A stretch of 64,000 nt of DNA from Rhodothermia bacterium. GTDB taxonomy: Bacteria; Bacteroidota; Rhodothermia; Rhodothermales; UBA2364. Of this stretch, positions 29,449 to 40,300 are shown piece by piece. The position numbers and the translations under genes are program-made. The DNA lies in NCBI GenBank assembly GCA_017303715.1, contig JAFLBZ010000007.1, positions 1 to 64,000 of the forward strand, read 5' to 3'. The notes beneath the pieces were generated by a model. It was not told the DNA's origin. It ran no database searches and saw only the letters and a program-made list of their open reading frames with translations. The number at the start of each line of letters is the position of its first letter. Position 1 is the stretch's first letter.

Positions 29449-30525
29449 TTGGAAACGCCCCAAATCGCACCAGCCCACGTTCCGTCTATTGTCTCGGAAG
29501 AAGTGCGCGCCTATAAAGTTAATGCAAAAAACCTATTCCTCCCACTTTTTTTTAGCGCCATAGCCTTTGGGATTGTCACTTGGCTCACCTATGTCCCTGG
29601 CATGTGGAGCAACTTGTTACAGGTATTTAAACCTTGGCTTTTGGTGGCCGCACTCGTAACGGTTTCTACACGGGTTTTGCTTGGCGCAATACGCATCAAC
29701 TTGGTTTCGCACGGACGGATTCCTTTTATACCTGCGATACGCACCCAGTTGGTTTGGGATTTTTACGCAAATATAACCCCATCTGTAATCGGCGGGACGC
29801 CTTTTGCAGCCCTTTATATGAACAAAGATCAACGGGTTCCTTTAGGCGAAGCATCGGGTATCATGATGTTTCTCATGCTTTTAGACCAAATTTGGTTTGC
29901 CGTTTCTATCCTCATCATGCTTGTGGCTTCTTTGTATGTAGAGATCATTCCGGCTTCGATTGGGAGCATTGGCGAGGGAGCGATTTCGCTTTATTTTTTG
30001 GTGATTATGGGCTGGGCAGCCATTTTTGCTTATGCAACTTTGGTTCGGCCTCAAATTTTAGAATGGACTATTGGCAAATTGTTTTCGTTACCGTTTCTGA
30101 GGCGTTTTAAAGGACGGGCAGATCGAGAGATGGAGAGTTTGCAGGCACGAGCCGCGATTATTCGCAAAGAAAAGCCTATCTTTTTTGTAAAGGGCGTACT
30201 TCTAACGGCTTCATTATGGGTCTGCCGGTACTTTTTGCTTTTGTTTGTAGTAATGAGCATTACCGATGTGTATAACCCTGTTCAGATCATTTTTCGTGCA
30301 ATGGCGATCTTACTTAGCTACATTATCATGCCTACGCCGGGTGGTGCTGGAGGAATCGAGGCCGCTTATACCGTTTTTATGACACCCTTATTAGGTGCGG
30401 CCTTTGTAGCGCCCACACTGTTTGCTTGGCGCTTTATCGGTTTCTATATATTTATTATCATTGGTGTTTTTCTTACGACCAAAACCATGGGCGAAAGTTC
30501 CTTACGCAAAAACCAAGACGAGTAG
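29449..30525 (+). CDS. Flippase-like membrane protein (UPF0104 / LPG synthase TM family)
   Basis: The 358-residue polytopic protein begins at a TTG; no in-frame ATG occurs before the first helix, so the start is uncertain. Several hydrophobic helices begin at LFLPLFFSAIAFGIV. The family motif ITPSVIGGTPFAALYM and the late IIMPTPGGAGGIEAAY are characteristic of the lysylphosphatidylglycerol-synthase transmembrane family. Members without the cytoplasmic synthase domain, as here, are thought to move lipids or glycolipids across the membrane. A DUF72 gene begins 22 bases after the stop, and the two are probably cotranscribed. Confidence 0.82.
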   Translation: METPQIAPAHVPSIVSEEVRAYKVNAKNLFLPLFFSAIAFGIVTWLTYVPGMWSNLLQVFKPWLLVAALVTVSTRVLLGAIRINLVSHGRIPFIPAIRTQLVWDFYANITPSVIGGTPFAALYMNKDQRVPLGEASGIMMFLMLLDQIWFAVSILIMLVASLYVEIIPASIGSIGEGAISLYFLVIMGWAAIFAYATLVRPQILEWTIGKLFSLPFLRRFKGRADREMESLQARAAIIRKEKPIFFVKGVLLTASLWVCRYFLLLFVVMSITDVYNPVQIIFRAMAILLSYIIMPTPGGAGGIEAAYTVFMTPLLGAAFVAPTLFAWRFIGFYIFIIIGVFLTTKTMGESSLRKNQDE

Positions 30526-30547
30526 ATCGGGCAAAAAAGCAGCAAAC

Positions 30548-31600
30548 ATGTATCGAAATCTCCTTGAAAGACGAAATGAAGTTTCCCGCTTTAAATTAAC
30601 GGACATACATCCACAACTCAAATTCGGTACCGCAAGCGATCGCTATGCCGCTTGGATTGGGCAGGTATATTCGGAGGTGTGGCGAGACCAGATCGAAACC
30701 CGTTCCAAGAAGTTGGGGACGGGTACTTTTACAGAGCGTACCCTTCCCGTAGCATCCGTTACCGAGTATTTCCAACATTTTTCGACCTTAGAAACGGATT
30801 TTACGTTTTACCGCACCCTTTTGGAACCCAATGGCACGCCAACATCGGTTTTCTACAATTTGCGTCAATACGCTGAACAAGCACCGCCAGAAGCAAAATT
30901 CTTGGTAAAAGCACCCCAACAATTTTTTGCACGTGTCTTAAGACGTTCTCGCAAAGGCGAGCCGGTCTTCTATGAGAAAAACCCCAATTTTTTAGATGCT
31001 GTACTGTATAACAAACTTTTCTTAACGCCTTTGTGCGAAATCTTGGGCAATCGCTTGGTGGGTGTCCTACTCCAACAAGAATACCAGCGCAAGACCGAAT
31101 CGCCTTTGCCTGCCGAGTTTGTCGCGGAATTGGATGCTTTTTTTCGGGAAATTAACTTAGACGTACAACACCATATCGAAATCCGTTCGGAGCATTTGCT
31201 TCTTCCGGCCTATTTTGACCTGCTACATCGTCATGGAATAGGATTTGTTTTTAGTCATTGGACGTATTTACCCCCCATCCGGACGCAATGGGATCGCTGT
31301 GGGCATTTCTTTTCGGCAAAAGATGATCAGGTGATCTTAAGATTGCTTACCCCGCTTCAAATGAATTATGCGGAAGCGTTTCGATTGGCTTATCCCTTTG
31401 AAAAAGCCGTTCCAGAACTTTCCGAAACAGTTGGCGCAGCCATGATGGTCAATGAAGCAACAGCTTTGGCCTATCAAGCCATCTCAAACCGAAAGGTTTT
31501 GCACGTTGTCGCCAATAACCGAGCTTGGGGGAACTCACCTTCCTTGAACCAAGCCATTGCGAACCGATTTTTAGACTTTGCCGAGAAGAAAAGTGCTTAG
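30548..31600 (+). CDS. DUF72 domain protein
   Basis: From the ATG at 30548 (MYRNLLERRNEVSRF) the product has 350 residues. The frame stays open to 30422 inside the previous gene, but that extension overlaps coding sequence. KFGTASDRYAAWIGQVYSEV, PVASVTEYFQHFSTLETDFTFYR and LVKAPQQFFARVLR fit DUF72, a TIM-barrel-like family (YecE) of unknown function. FEIRSEH-like segment VQHHIEIRSEHLLLP and FSHWTYLPPI follow the family order. It is cytoplasmic by sequence. It converges on the gene at 31609 with only eight bases between them and no visible terminator. Confidence 0.75.
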   Translation: MYRNLLERRNEVSRFKLTDIHPQLKFGTASDRYAAWIGQVYSEVWRDQIETRSKKLGTGTFTERTLPVASVTEYFQHFSTLETDFTFYRTLLEPNGTPTSVFYNLRQYAEQAPPEAKFLVKAPQQFFARVLRRSRKGEPVFYEKNPNFLDAVLYNKLFLTPLCEILGNRLVGVLLQQEYQRKTESPLPAEFVAELDAFFREINLDVQHHIEIRSEHLLLPAYFDLLHRHGIGFVFSHWTYLPPIRTQWDRCGHFFSAKDDQVILRLLTPLQMNYAEAFRLAYPFEKAVPELSETVGAAMMVNEATALAYQAISNRKVLHVVANNRAWGNSPSLNQAIANRFLDFAEKKSA

Positions 31601-31608
31601 TGTTGACC

Positions 31609-32262
31609 TTAATCTCGACCTTTAAAGGTGATCGTAAACATGTAAAATTCCGACCTAAGTAGTTGAGGCGTTACGGAAGTCCCATCTGCTGTTTCTGGTT
31701 GCGGCTTATAGAGGCGGATGAATGGGATATTCAGCCTGCTGTGTACGGATATAATTAAAGACTTTATTCTTATGCCAGCGGCTCCACCAGCTACAAATCC
31801 TTGATAAAAATAGGGCCGTTCGTATGTTTTGTCAAATGCAGGGGCACTTGTCCGAACGGTTTCACCCTTTATTGAAAGTGGTATGGCGAGAAACATGCCT
31901 CCCTCAAGTCCAACAAAAATAATGTGTCCTAATGAAACATGTCCTACATAATGTGCTTCGACATTCGTCATAGCGAGGGATTTATACCCATCATGATATT
32001 GGGTCTTAACGGATTGGTGGGTGAGGAGTAACATCTTAGCACCTTGGCCATGTCCATGAAGACGAAAACTCGTTTTTGCAATACCAGCTTGAAAAGCACG
32101 GGCATCGGTATAATTTCCTTCATTTTCGTTGTCAAATTGAACTGTTTTGCCGGAAGCACCAATAAAGGAGAGGCCCTCAGCATCCTCTTCTAAGTACCAT
32201 TGTGCTTTTAAGGGTACTGTTATAAAACAGAAAAGGATCGAAAGGTGGAATAGGGTTTTCAT
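31609..32262 (-). CDS. Hypothetical exported beta-barrel-like protein
   Basis: The 217-residue protein has a signal peptide (ITVPLKAQ at about residue 21). The mature part shows alternating strands (HYVGHVSLGHIIFVGLEGGMFLAI, read as two strands; VAGGAAGIRIKSLIISVH) and ends FYMFTITFKGRD. It looks like a small outer-membrane barrel or beta-sandwich. No family was recognised. It is probably monocistronic; the next gene upstream on this strand is 520 bases away. Confidence 0.6.
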   Translation of the reverse strand: MKTLFHLSILFCFITVPLKAQWYLEEDAEGLSFIGASGKTVQFDNENEGNYTDARAFQAGIAKTSFRLHGHGQGAKMLLLTHQSVKTQYHDGYKSLAMTNVEAHYVGHVSLGHIIFVGLEGGMFLAIPLSIKGETVRTSAPAFDKTYERPYFYQGFVAGGAAGIRIKSLIISVHSRLNIPFIRLYKPQPETADGTSVTPQLLRSEFYMFTITFKGRD

Positions 32263-32782
32263 GATAATGGCAGATTAGCGGTAGAAACGGATGCCTTTGG
32301 AGACGGGTTACACAGAACACCATATCCTTGTTGGCCGATTTGGTTGATGGCATAATAAGAATATGCAAACAATTTTACAACTTCTTTAAAAATTTACTCT
32401 CATCTCTTACCCTAAGCAAAAGTTGGTTATATCAATGCCGGCGGTAAGATGTTTTGGGGTTTTTCTGGCTATTTTATGATCTCCGAGAAAATCATGTACT
32501 ACGATGCTTCAATCTGTCAAGATCGAACGCTTGTCTGGATAAATGTTATTGGATAAATGAAACCAAAGCCTGCTGACGAATTTTCTAAGACTCAACCTAC
32601 CATACGAGAGTATTGGAGACCATCGCGTGATTGCTTAACTGGAAATAAAGACAATTCAAGGGAGACGATTGCTTTAGTAATAACTACTTTAGGTCTGTAA
32701 TCCTCCCAAACCAAAAGAGTGCCTCCTGCATAAAACAGAAGACACTCTTTATTAATAATTTCTTTATCGTCAGAAGCTGGCC
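32263..32782. other. Gene-free stretch upstream of a beta-barrel gene
   Basis: No open frame of protein-like composition was found. It contains the terminator of hppA at 32714-32750. Nothing else was recognised. Confidence 0.5.
32714..32750 (-). terminator. Terminator of the membrane pyrophosphatase gene
   Basis: AAAGAGTG (32714-32721) pairs with CACTCTTT (32743-32750) and the stem continues with mismatches through CTCCTG/CAGAAG. On the minus strand it ends with a T-run (A-run at 32711-32716 on the plus strand). It lies 32 bases beyond the hppA stop. Confidence 0.75.
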
Positions 32783-35032
32783 TTATGGCTGAACATAGGC
32801 GACCGTTTTGGGGGTTGTCTTCACCTCTGCCTTTGCTTTGGTAACGGTTTCTACCTTTTTTTCAGGTGCTTTAACCGCCGTTGCACCATGTCCACCCGTA
32901 CCAATGAACGGTGCGATGATCAATGCAACGATAGAAGACAATTTGATCAAGATGTTCATCGAAGGGCCAGAGGTGTCCTTAAACGGATCACCTACAGTAT
33001 CGCCAGTAACGGCTGCTTTGTGTGGTTCCGATTTTTTATAGTACATTTGACCGTCAATTTCTACTCCTTTCTCGAAGGATTTTTTTGCGTTGTCCCAAGC
33101 ACCACCGGCATTAGATTGGAAAATAGCCCACAACACACCCGAGACGGTTACACCAGCCATATAACCGCCCAAGGGTTCAGGCCCCATCAGAAAACCAACG
33201 ATGAGCGGCGTAACGATGGCAATCATTCCCGGAATCATCATTTCACGAAGTGCAGCTTGTGTAGAAATTTCCACACAACGGCCATATTCAGGCTCACCCG
33301 TACCTTCCATAATGCCTGGGATTTCACGGAATTGACGACGCACTTCTTTTACCATCTCCATGGCGGCTTTCCCTACGGAGTTCATCGCAAAAGCAGAAAA
33401 GACCACCGGAATCATCCCGCCCACAAAAAGCGCAGCCAAAACATCCGCTTTAAAGATGTTGATACCATCAATGCCCGTAACATTTACATATGCCGCAAAG
33501 AGGGCCAAAGCGGTAAGCGCCGCAGAAGCAATCGCAAATCCTTTTCCGATGGCGGCAGTGGTATTGCCCACCGAGTCGAGAATATCTGTACGACCACGCA
33601 CCTCTTCTGGCAATTCGCTCATTTCGGCAATCCCACCCGCATTATCCGCAATCGGACCGAACGCATCAATCGCAAGTTGCATGGCCGTGGTGGCCATCAT
33701 AGCAGATGCGGCAATCGCAACCCCATAAAAACCTGCGAGGGCGTAAGCGGCCCAAATAGCGCCGGCAAACAAAATGATGGGATAGGCGGTGGAGATCATC
33801 CCCGTGGCAAGTCCGGCAATAATATTGGTTGCAGAGCCTGTACCAGAACGGTGAACAATGTCCATTACGGGTTTTTTGCCCAATCCTGTGTAATATTCCG
33901 TGATGAACGAGATCAATGCCCCTACGACAAGACCAACAACCACCGCAAAAAAGACATTCATGTTTGTCACGGTCATTAAGCCTTGGCCAAAGAAATCCAT
34001 TTGCATTTCAGCAGGAAGCATCCACATGATCAAACCGTAACAAGCAACAGCCGTTAGACCAAGCGACACCCAGTTCCCACGGTTTAAGGCCGCTTGTACG
34101 GTATCGGTCGTTGCGTCGTCATCTTTTACATTCACCAACCACATCCCTATGATGGAGAACAAAATCCCCACGCCGGCAATGAGCATCGGCAGGAGAATCG
34201 GCGCAATCCCTCCAAAACTATCTTTAAGAATACCAGAGTCCCGGATCACGTAGTTCCCCAGTACCATTGACCCTAATACCGTAGCCACATACGAGCCGAA
34301 CAAGTCGGCACCCATTCCGGCAACATCACCCACGTTATCACCTACGTTATCGGCGATGGTTGCTGGGTTACGAGGATCATCTTCGGGAATCCCAGCCTCC
34401 ACTTTTCCCACCAAGTCTGCTCCAACATCTGCGGCTTTTGTATAAATCCCTCCCCCAACACGGGCAAAAAGTGCAATAGATTCGGCACCCAAGGAGAAGC
34501 CCGTAAGTACTTCAAGAACGCGGGTCATTTCTTCCACCGAACCCATTTGGCCGCCCATGAAGACATTGTAGAACACGATGAAAAGGGTACTAAGGCCCAA
34601 AACGGCCAAACCAGCAACCCCCAATCCCATCACCGATCCACCGGTGAACGAGACTTTCAGTGCCTTGGAAAGCGATGTCCGTGCAGCTTGCGTCGTCCGC
34701 ACATTGGCGCGGGTTGCAATTCTCATTCCCACATTTCCGGCAGCGGCAGAAAAAACAGCCCCAATAACAAAGGCCACAATAATGAGCGGGGATGAAGTTT
34801 CGGGCATTTGTAAGGCCAATATGCCCAATAAAATACTTGCGACGACAACAAAAACCCCTAAGATTCGGTACTCGGCATGAAGAAAGGCCATAGCACCTTC
34901 AGAAATATGATCGGCGATCACTTTCATTTTAGGCTCGCCTGCATCTTGTTTGCCGACCCAGCCCCATTGGATGGCCATGTAAATGAGGCCAATGACCCCT
35001 AAAAGAGGTGGGACATACAAAAGAAATTCCAT
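32783..35032 (-). CDS. hppA: Membrane-bound ion-pumping pyrophosphatase
   Basis: The ATG at 35032 gives 749 residues; a TTG two codons earlier is also possible. The protein has about 16 hydrophobic helices. Substrate-binding motifs are present: [29 protein letters not shown] and DNAGGIAEM. The segment [17 protein letters not shown] has Ala where K+-independent enzymes have Lys, so this should be a K+-dependent type. It couples hydrolysis of pyrophosphate to Na+ or H+ export; sequence alone did not let me choose the ion. The C-terminus has a Lys/Thr-rich tail ([14 protein letters not shown]) not needed for catalysis. It is monocistronic, with a terminator downstream. Confidence 0.96.
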   Translation of the reverse strand: MEFLLYVPPLLGVIGLIYMAIQWGWVGKQDAGEPKMKVIADHISEGAMAFLHAEYRILGVFVVVASILLGILALQMPETSSPLIIVAFVIGAVFSAAAGNVGMRIATRANVRTTQAARTSLSKALKVSFTGGSVMGLGVAGLAVLGLSTLFIVFYNVFMGGQMGSVEEMTRVLEVLTGFSLGAESIALFARVGGGIYTKAADVGADLVGKVEAGIPEDDPRNPATIADNVGDNVGDVAGMGADLFGSYVATVLGSMVLGNYVIRDSGILKDSFGGIAPILLPMLIAGVGILFSIIGMWLVNVKDDDATTDTVQAALNRGNWVSLGLTAVACYGLIMWMLPAEMQMDFFGQGLMTVTNMNVFFAVVVGLVVGALISFITEYYTGLGKKPVMDIVHRSGTGSATNIIAGLATGMISTAYPIILFAGAIWAAYALAGFYGVAIAASAMMATTAMQLAIDAFGPIADNAGGIAEMSELPEEVRGRTDILDSVGNTTAAIGKGFAIASAALTALALFAAYVNVTGIDGINIFKADVLAALFVGGMIPVVFSAFAMNSVGKAAMEMVKEVRRQFREIPGIMEGTGEPEYGRCVEISTQAALREMMIPGMIAIVTPLIVGFLMGPEPLGGYMAGVTVSGVLWAIFQSNAGGAWDNAKKSFEKGVEIDGQMYYKKSEPHKAAVTGDTVGDPFKDTSGPSMNILIKLSSIVALIIAPFIGTGGHGATAVKAPEKKVETVTKAKAEVKTTPKTVAYVQP

Positions 35033-35254
35033 AATCAAATGGTGTTTGCGGTTAGATAATTAAGGTGAACAATACACTTTTGGCTCCACCCACTTTGCAA
35101 ATGGAGTTACAAAAGGTTTAGACAAAGCAGGAAAAAGACTTATAATCTTACATTGTGAATTTGGAAAATAAACGCTTTTTATTCCATACACAGCAAGTAG
35201 ATCGCTAAGATTCCACAAATTTGTACGTAAATGTCTTACACGAGGCCGTACTTT

Positions 35255-37057
35255 TCAAAGTTTGAGAGAAGACGACCATGGAGCCAGCCCTTGTTTTACC
35301 TGATAGAGGTGTACTTCGTACCATGCCTTTTTGGTGTTAAACTTCCGCACAAAATCCCATTCTTGCGGATCCAGCCGGAGTGGATAAGCAGATAGAAGGT
35401 ATTTACCTCCCATTTTTTCAAATGCTTTGACGTCGAGCAACAAAGGAATTGGCTCCTCGACGGTATTTTTTAGCACGAAAAAGGGATTTTTTAACGATGC
35501 TGTTTTAGCGGGCAAGATATAGCACCTACTCCCCCAATCATCATAATAATGCCGCCATTTTTCGGAATGTGTCAATTCATTAGCGATAATGGTTCTGAAG
35601 TTTTTTTTGTACCCCGCTTCATAATTGTTTTGATAACTGTCTAAGGTGTGAAATCCATTGTACTGCGCAATGGCGGGATGTAAACCAACAGAAACCACTT
35701 TATACGTGGACGTCTGGCCGCCGCTCCACCTTTTTATGCCTGCCCAATCTTCTGTAGCAAAATAACCATCCCAAGAAGGGACAGCCGGGTTTTTGTGCTG
35801 TGGGTTGATCCAAGACACCACATTTTCCCGAAACATGGTATTTGTATCAAAAACCCATCCAAGTTGAAGCACTAAAAAGCCTTGTACAAGGCGGTAATAA
35901 CTTGGCTTCCACCGCATCCAAATGTGTACCAAGAGGACAAGCCCCATAAGCCACAAGATTTGCCCCCCAAAAGCTATTCGGCTTGCATTAAAACTTTTAA
36001 AAAAACCTAACGTTTCTTTTATAGGGATCAAGCCCTCCCAAAACCAAAAGGCACCCCAAAACGAAAGAGCAAATTGGACAAGAAGTGCCCCCCTTATAAT
36101 GCTGCACACTCCTCGTTCTTTTCTAAACACCCAGTAGGTGGCCAATAGCCCGATCAAGGTTATAAGGTGTGAACTTGGCGCATGATATTGCCCAAAGAGC
36201 ATATGGAATGCTGCTTCTCTAAAGACGCCCCATAACGGATAATGTTGATAAGCAAGTTCCCATGTGGTTCGATGAGAAACAAACGTTTTATCAAACATAT
36301 TCGCCAACAAATGAGAACTTTGGAGCAAGAAAACAAGCAAGACGGCTATACACGTAAAGACCAACCATCCCCGATTTGCCCGTTTTTTAAAGAACATCCA
36401 AGTCGTAAAAACGACCAGCCCACCCCAAACAAATACCCCAAACAACACAAAATGCGCTCCAGCCGCATATAAAATCCAACCAAAGAAAAAAGTCCATTTT
36501 TGACGTTTGGTAGGAGCCTCACGATTTAAAAGCGGTAGCGTAGCCCAAGTCAAATACGGTAACCCTGCCGTCGTCCAGCCAAAAAGCACATAATGAGGCA
36601 GAAAAGCAAATCCAAGAGCAATTAAAACCCAGTGTAGTTTTTGCCCTTCCAGGAAAACCTTAGCAAGACAATAAGTGCCCCATGCGGCCATACCATGAAC
36701 TAAAAGTAGCGCCACAAAAAAAGCTATTCGATCCGAAAAAACAATAAAAAGCGCATTGATGAGATTAAAACCAGATAGATCTATAGCATTGCGCGGCAGA
36801 CCATTCATCATCATGGGCAACTTAGCCTCGGAATCCCACCGAAACCATAGGCCGTTTTCGGTCAATAATTTACGCAGGGAAACATCCCCGTCTAAGGTAT
36901 CGTGCAACACAACCCGAATTTCTGGGCCATGCCCAACTTGTAAAATCCAAAAAAGAAAAAAGCCTGCCCACAACCAAAAAACAGGGTTTTGCCAGAACGT
37001 TGATCTGCGTAGAAACAAGAAATCTATTTTTCTTTTCATCAAGAAATCAATTTTCAT
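35255..37057 (-). CDS. Large polytopic membrane protein (DUF6044-like)
   Basis: From the ATG at 37057 the product has 600 residues; starts at 37129 (GTG) and 37039 (ATG) are alternatives. After a charged N-terminus it has about ten hydrophobic helices (beginning PVFWLWAGFFLFWILQVG). A periplasmic loop LHDTLDGDVSLRKLLTENG follows the first helix, and a soluble C-terminal part of about 180 residues closes the protein. The layout, with an early acidic D-x-x-D loop, resembles GT-C-type or YfhO/DUF6044 membrane proteins thought to act in surface polysaccharide or lipid glycosylation. That assignment is tentative. It is divergent from the pentapeptide-repeat gene. Confidence 0.6.
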   Translation of the reverse strand: MKIDFLMKRKIDFLFLRRSTFWQNPVFWLWAGFFLFWILQVGHGPEIRVVLHDTLDGDVSLRKLLTENGLWFRWDSEAKLPMMMNGLPRNAIDLSGFNLINALFIVFSDRIAFFVALLLVHGMAAWGTYCLAKVFLEGQKLHWVLIALGFAFLPHYVLFGWTTAGLPYLTWATLPLLNREAPTKRQKWTFFFGWILYAAGAHFVLFGVFVWGGLVVFTTWMFFKKRANRGWLVFTCIAVLLVFLLQSSHLLANMFDKTFVSHRTTWELAYQHYPLWGVFREAAFHMLFGQYHAPSSHLITLIGLLATYWVFRKERGVCSIIRGALLVQFALSFWGAFWFWEGLIPIKETLGFFKSFNASRIAFGGQILWLMGLVLLVHIWMRWKPSYYRLVQGFLVLQLGWVFDTNTMFRENVVSWINPQHKNPAVPSWDGYFATEDWAGIKRWSGGQTSTYKVVSVGLHPAIAQYNGFHTLDSYQNNYEAGYKKNFRTIIANELTHSEKWRHYYDDWGSRCYILPAKTASLKNPFFVLKNTVEEPIPLLLDVKAFEKMGGKYLLSAYPLRLDPQEWDFVRKFNTKKAWYEVHLYQVKQGLAPWSSSLKL

Positions 37058-37306
37058 TTCATAATGAGTTATATGAAGCCAGAGACGGATTAAGTACAAA
37101 AGTACACAACTAACCTTTTTGCTGAACACCTAAAAATAAGCGGTGAGCAGGCCCTTGTACTGCCCAAAAACACAATTTCATGATTCATTTTGCGCAATCC
37201 AATTCTTTTGTGTATTTTGTTCTATCCGCTACCAACTGATTTTGCTACGTTCCTCCACGTCCAAGTTCGATAGAATGAACGCCAATGGACGATTTCTTCC
37301 GTCGCC

Positions 37307-40300
37307 ATGTCTGTTCAGAAAAAAATCTCGAACGTCCAACTGCGTATCGCCACTTGGCAACACACACAATGGTTGGCCTCGTCCTCTATCAAGCGATTGG
37401 GGAAAAAATTAGATTTAAGATCAACAGACCTTCACAAGCGGGATCTGTCTGGTCAAAATTTGTCCCAATCCTCGTTCAAAGAGGCCGATCTTTCCGCCTC
37501 AAAATTAGACGGGGCAACTTTAGATGAAGTCCAGTTCTCAGACGCTAACCTTCAAGAAGCCTCGCTTACGGGTATTTCGGCGAAACGTGCGTTTTTTGAG
37601 AAAGCCAACTTGGTAGAAGCCAAATTGATCAATGCCGATGTTCAATTCTCAAATTTTGACTTTGCCCAACTTGATCGCTGCAATTTCGGTTCGGCAAATT
37701 TGCGCGGAAGCTCTTTCAAAAATGCCAGCCTTTGCCAAGTAGATCTACATGCATGTTTGATAGACCAGGCCAACTTGTCTAATGCTGATCTACGCGAGGC
37801 CAATTTATCGGGAATGGACCTCACGTCCGTAAACCTGATGGGGGCAAACTTAGAAAAAACAAACCTTACTGGCGCAAATCTAAGAGGTGCAAATCTTAAA
37901 AACACCAACCTTCATGGTGCTATCTTGACAGGCGTTAACCTACAGGGCGCCAATTTAGAGGGCGTCATTTTAGACGAAATCTCTTTGGTTAATGCAAACC
38001 TGATCGGAATAAATCTCAAGGGCGCACGCATCCAAAAGTCGGACTTTCGGGCCGCAAAACTCCACGACGCCAATCTATCGGGAGCGCTCATAAGCGGGAC
38101 AGACCTCTCCTACGCCGAGTTTGAACGGGTAAACATGGCCGAATCGCTCTTGGAACATGTAACGTGTTATCGTACCCGATTTCGTGATGCCGTTTTCACC
38201 CAAGCACGGCTCAACCATTCCAATTTCCATAGTGCCGACCTCACGTATTGCAACATGGGTGGTGTCCGGTTCGCCTTTACCAACCTAAACGAAGCCAATT
38301 TGGAGGGCGCAAACCTACAGTCTTGTCACCTTTGGGGTGTTAGCTTAGAACAAGCCAATTTGGCACAGGCCGTGCTAACCAAATCGCTGATCGAACGTAC
38401 CAACCTCACTAAAGCAAAATTGGTAGGGGTTATTTTGAAAGGTGTTTCCATGCCAAATGTGGTCTTTGATCATGTCGTTCTGGATGGGATGAACTTAGAA
38501 AAAGCCGATCTACGCCAAGCAAGTTTACTTGGGACGAGTTTGCGCGGTGCTAATTTGGAAGGCGCTAATTTTCAGAATGCCTCCTTGCACAGTGCAAACC
38601 TATCGCATTCAAATCTGCGAAATGCAAATCTAAAGGGTGCTAATTTGTGGCGTATCAACCTCGAAGAAGCCCTATTAGACAACGCTGATCTGCGCGGCTG
38701 CAAATTGGATGAAGCCAACCTAAAACATGCCACCATGGTTGCCGCTGACCTTACTGGGGCCTCGCTCCTGAGAACAAATTTAGAGTTTGCAGACTTAAGC
38801 TCGGCTCTCCTGAACCAAGCGAACTTAGATGAGTCGTCCCTAAAAAAAGCAGTATTAGAAGCAGCAGAGATGGTAAATGCGTCTTGCGATAAGGCTGATT
38901 TTTCGGAACTCCAACTGAATAAAACCAAAAAACTTTTTGCAAACTTCCGTCAAGCAAACCTTGAACAAGCCAATCTTGCTGGCTTAAATCTCCAAGGCTT
39001 TGATTTTAGAGGGGCAAATCTCTCCCAAGCAAATTTACAAGACTGCAACCTCCAAAAGGCAAATTTTGAACATGCAAATCTTTCCGGTGCACTTCTTCGG
39101 AATGTTAATTTATTACAAACTCGTTTATCGGGAGCAAATTTACAACGGATTGACCTCCAACATACGCACTTGTCCAACCTTGTGCTAAACAACACCAATT
39201 TAGAAAAAGCAAATTTCAGTTTCGCCTCCCTTAACCAATGTAGTTTTCAAGAAGCTTCCCTGAGAGAGGCCATCTTTGAACATGCCAACTTCCTTCAATG
39301 TAATTTGGAGCGCGCAAGATTTGAACACACCGTCCTCAATAATGCTTCTTTCAAAGCCTGCAACTTAGCACAAAGCAATTTTCGGAATGCGCAAATGGAG
39401 CGCGGCCATATTGACCAATGCGGTGCAAGTAGTGCAATTTTTGACATGGCTTTAATGACCAATATAACGATTTCAACATCAAACCTTAATGAAGCTAACT
39501 TTGCACACGCTACCCTTTCTCAGGCCAAGTTCCACAACCTGTTCCTCAAATCAACCGTTTTTGAACGGGCTGACCTGAAAGATGCCACATTTAGCCATAT
39601 AGAACTGCTACAAACCAACTTTAAAGAAGCACGATTGGAGCGCGTGGCCTTCAAAAATGTCCGGTTTAAACAAGTCATTTTTGATAAAGCACACCTCGAT
39701 GAGGCGGATTGTAGCACCCTAAGTTTTGAATCGGTCTCCTTCCAAGAAGCAATCTTACGAGACACTAAATTCCCCCTTACCCACTTTGTGGACTGCCAGT
39801 TCAGGGGTGCATCATGTGTTAAAACCAAGTTTGCCGGTGCAACTTTTTTTGATTGCAAGTTGCCACAAACGCTCATGTCGCAAACCAATTTCAACAATGC
39901 TCGCTTTTGGTTCCCGGATTTTACAGGAAGTGTCTTCTCTGGTGCAAACTTGACCGATACCACCTTCAAGAAAGCCCAACTTGCCCATTGCCGCTTTGAA
40001 AAAGTCAAGATGGAACGGATGAACTTCCGAGATCAAATCTTAGAGAAAATCGCTTTTGAAGAATGCGACCTAAGCAATTCATTCTTCCAAGGAACCAACA
40101 TTAAAGATGTCACTTTTGAAAAAACTTTGTTAAATGGTACAAATTTTGAGGGTGCTATCTTTACTCGGGTGCGACTCCACCTTGCCAAGTTGCGCGGAAC
40201 TGTATTAAGAGAAGCACAACTGACCCAAATTGAAGCACCCTACTCCGATTTTCAAGGTAGCGATCTTCAAGGTGCTGTATTTGAAAACACGAATTTGCAG

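Noticed and set aside
29232..29516. 94-codon frame upstream of the flippase-like gene
   Set aside because: It overlaps the start of the better supported flippase gene and shows no conserved features.
32888..33979. 363-codon open frame antisense to hppA
   Set aside because: Same reasoning: low-complexity His/Arg/Asn-rich translation opposite a strongly supported gene.
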